A stretch of DNA of 64,000 nt from Dallia pectoralis. Lineage: Eukaryota; Chordata; Actinopteri; Esociformes; Umbridae. Made by a program: the position numbers and the translations under genes. Shown piece after piece: positions 60,970-64,000 of this stretch. How positions within the stretch are numbered: the stretch's first letter is position 1; each line of letters starts with the position of its first letter. Below the pieces are notes generated by a model. That model had not been told where the DNA came from. It saw nothing but the letters and a program-made list of their open reading frames with translations, and did not search any database. The DNA lies in NCBI GenBank assembly GCA_029465975.1, contig CM055758.1, positions 12,318,402 through 12,382,401 on the forward strand, read 5' to 3'.

Positions 60970-61152
60970 TAGAGATACTCCATTATGGAGATACTCCAAT
61001 GAAAACCAGCCGTTTCCAGCTACATTATACATTTACAACATAATAAAATGTATACACTGTATTTCTGATTTAAGTTATTCTAATTAACAAAATAATTGCT
61101 TTACTTTCACACACAAGGACATTTCTAAGTGACCCTAAACTTTTGAACGGTA
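60970..61152. mobile_element. Dispersed teleost repeat (non-autonomous DNA element, partial)
   Basis: The sequence includes cgtttccagctacatta, acactgtatttctgat, acaaggacatttctaagtga and acttttgaacggta. I recognise these in that order from a very abundant salmonid/pike interspersed repeat. The copy is diverged and one-sided. It lies in the intron upstream of window exon 1. Confidence 0.6.
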
Positions 61153-61154
61153 AG

Positions 61155-61527
61155 TTTATATTTTCACACTATCTTCTTTTAGCTCATAACTAATATCATG
61201 TTATATTCATGAGATGAAAGAAAGGGAGAAAGGGAAAAGACTCAGGAGCAATGAAGTACATTTTATTGGAAGAAAAAAATCCATTTGTCTGGTCAATGTT
61301 CTATCTATCATTTATAGTGTGACTGGCTGGCTGACTGGCTGCCTGGCTGGCAGCCTGGCTGGGTATTAATATGCAAACAGCATTAACACAGAGAGGCGAT
61401 GAGGAATAAGGAAGAACAGGGGGAGGTGGAGCAGAATTCGCTCTCTCCCATTAGAACAGACCAGCCCTTGGAGGCCCATGCAGAAACCCGGTACGTTTAC
61501 CCACCAGCCCCATTGTGCAGCTGCATT

Positions 61528-61578
<51 letters not shown>

Positions 61579-62490
61579 TCTAGAAAAATACATAAAGGTT
61601 TGTAAGGAAAAAATTGGCGCTTGGGATTACACAAACTTTTCAACTAAAAGTACTTTTTTAAACCAAAAACAAGCTGTTGTGTAAAAGAACAACCATATGG
61701 ACGATGCTAATTAAAACAGAAGCAAGGAAAGAACCAAACATTGTCTAAGCGCTCAGTTTTGCAATCAATTAAGAAACCCACAGGCGATAAAAAAAATGAA
61801 TATAAACAGAGTTTAACTTGTGCTTTATAATTGCAAAGCGGTCTAATTGGAAAATGTATGAGCTTTTTAATTGGGTACTTGGACTCAGACAATAACAGAT
61901 GTTGGATATATAACACATATATAACTCCACATATAAATAGACCATGTATGGAAGTCATAGAGATGGAACAGGTCTCATATCTTGATCTGTGCAATATAGC
62001 ATCTGTCAACCATATTGACCACCTGTAAAGTAGAGCGATGCAACATTTATTTTTAAAAGCCCTGATAGAGATAACATATATCTCCTAAAGTCATAGGCTG
62101 TTTACATTATATAAAAATGCTTAATGTTCTTTCAATGTTAAAGTTTAAACTGCAACCGCTAGCGAAGAAGTTTGTTTTAATGAATTGTCAGAGAAATGGT
62201 CCCAGATACATAAGAACATTGTTAAGAGATAACTATGTCCGTGCCTGCAAATATATTTGATTTGTTCAAGTGTTCAAAAAGACAGCATCACGCCAAATGA
62301 GTAAAATCAAGTGTTTCCTAAAAGCATTCTATACCATGGTCCTGATTAAGCATTATGAAAAATCTAAGTAACAGTTTTGGTAAATCTCTCAAAATATATC
62401 TCAGGGATTAGAAATTGACCAATCAGGGCCATCAAACGGTATTTTAACTGACCCACCCGGGTCGACTATATTTGAATGATGTAGGCCTTG
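61155..62490 (-). other. Intron upstream of exon 1, unique part
   Basis: AT-rich DNA with a tggctggctgac repeat (61321-61360) and a (GT)n at 61530-61577. No exon was recognised on either strand. Confidence 0.45.
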
Positions 62491-62491
62491 T

Positions 62492-64000
62492 CCATGCTAT
62501 TCCTGTAACCAACACTATAGCTGAACTACAGTACTGACGTAAACAGGAACAGAGTGTCAGTGTGTATTGTCCATGCTATTCCTGTAACCAACACTATAGC
62601 TGAACTACAGTACTGACGTAAACAGGAACAGAGTGTCAGTGTGTATTGTCCATGCTATTCCTGTAACCAACACTATAGCTGAACTACAGTACTGACGTAA
62701 ACAGGAACAGAGTGTCAGTGTGTATTGTCCATGCTATTCCTGTAACCAACACTATAGCTGAACTACAGTACTGACGTAAACAGGAACAGAGTGTCAGTGT
62801 GTATTGTCCATGCTATTCCTGTAACCAACACTATAGCTGGACTACAGTACTGACGTAAACAGGAACAGAGTGTCAGTGTGTATTGTCCATGCTATTCCTG
62901 TAACCAACACTATAGCTGAACTACAGTACTGACGTAAACAGGAACAGAGTGTCAGTGTGTATTGTCCATTCTATTCCTGTAACCAACACTATAGCTGAAC
63001 TACAGTACTGATGTAAACAGGAACAGAGTGTCAGTGTGTATTGTCCATGCTATTCCTGTAACCAACACTATAGCTGAACTACAGTACTGATGTAAACAGG
63101 AACAGAGTGTCAGTGTGTATTGTCCATGCTATTCCTGTAACCAACACTATAGCTGAACTACAGTACTGTAAACAGGAACAGAGTGTCAGTGTGTATTGTC
63201 CATGCTATTCCTGTAACCAACACTATAGCTGAACTACAGTACTGATGTAAACAGGAACAGAGTGTCAGTGTGTATTGTCCATGCTATTCCTGTAACCAAC
63301 ACTATAGGAACAGTACTGAGTGTCAGTGTGTATTGTCCATGCTATTCCTGTAACCAACACTATAGCTGAACTACAGTACTGACGTAAACAGGAACAGAGT
63401 GTCAGTGTGTATTGTCCATGCTATTCCTGTAACCAACACTATAGCTGAACTACAGTACTGACGTAAACAGGAACAGAGTGTCAGTGTGTATTGTCCATGC
63501 TATTCCTGTAACCAACACTATAGCTGGACTACAGTACTGACGTAAACAGGAACAGAGTGTCAGTGTGTATTGTCCATTCTATTCCTGTAACCAACACTAT
63601 AGCTGGACTACAGTACTGATGTAAACAGGAACAGAGTGTCAGTGTGTATTGTCCATGCTATTCCTGTAACCAACACTATAGCTGAACTACAGTACTGACG
63701 TAAACAGGAACAGAGTGTCAGTGTGTATTGTCCATGCTATTCCTGTAACCAACACTATAGCTGAACTACAGTACTGACGTAAACAGGAACAGAGTGTCAG
63801 TGTGTATTGTCCATGCTATTCCTGTAACCAACACTATAGCTGGACTACAGTACTGACGTAAACAGGAACAGTGTGTCAGTGTGTATTGTCCATTCTATTC
63901 CTGTAACCAACACTATAGCTGGACTACAGTACTGATGTAAACAGGAACAGAGTGTCAGTGTGTATTGTCCATGCTATTCCTGTAACCAACACGATAGCTG
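62492..64000. repeat. 79-bp minisatellite, open at the window edge
   Basis: About 19 copies of ccatgctattcctgtaacca followed by acactatagctgaactacag, tactgacgtaaacaggaaca and gagtgtcagtgtgtattgt, with one internally deleted copy near 63305. It continues beyond 64000. Confidence 0.96.

Overview
The window is vertebrate nuclear DNA, most likely from a ray-finned fish. It holds one recognisable protein-coding gene, read on the minus strand across most of the window: the 3' four fifths of ap3b1, the beta-3A (large) subunit of the AP-3 adaptor complex. Twenty-one GT-AG exons lie between 60890 and 13217. Together they give 2700 nt (899 residues plus stop) with every exon phase closing. The first ~200 residues must lie beyond base 64000. 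The encoded order is adaptin trunk, linker, acidic/serine then lysine-rich hinge, a clathrin-box-like LLDLDDF, and the C-terminal appendage. The fish assignment rests on a long (CA)n habit, L2, Tx1/L1, hAT and Tc1 relics of teleost type, and one interspersed repeat (60970-61152) that I associate with salmonid and pike genomes. The exact species cannot be told.

Layout from left to right: 1-12960 is 3' flanking DNA with short tandem arrays, a Tx1/L1 reverse-transcriptase relic (3430-4450), a repeat-poor block that looks like conserved non-coding DNA (about 4650-7050), and a MITE (12045-12319). 12969-13370 is the last exon and the start of the 3' UTR. 13371-28208 holds exons 20 to 17 (numbered within the window) and seven or more tandem arrays. 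28209-44945 is a 16.7 kb intron with a 6.6 kb array of a 35-bp unit fused to an L2 LINE relic. 44946-50469 carries the hinge exons, 52581-55865 a compact exon cluster for the trunk, and 57991-60739 a 77-bp array ending in the first visible exon. 62492-64000 is another array that runs off the end.

Tandem repeats cover roughly 26 kb (about two fifths) by my own tally. The most striking observation is that several minisatellites have repeat units that begin inside an exon of ap3b1 and run across its real 5' splice site. This is true of exons 1, 2, 17 and 18, and a fifth array begins at the stop codon. The gene therefore carries tandem rows of donor-site copies directly downstream of genuine donors. 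This pattern of array birth at exon ends, with possible consequences for splicing, is the best candidate here for something undescribed. I saw no bacterial-type systems, CRISPR arrays, tRNAs or rRNAs.
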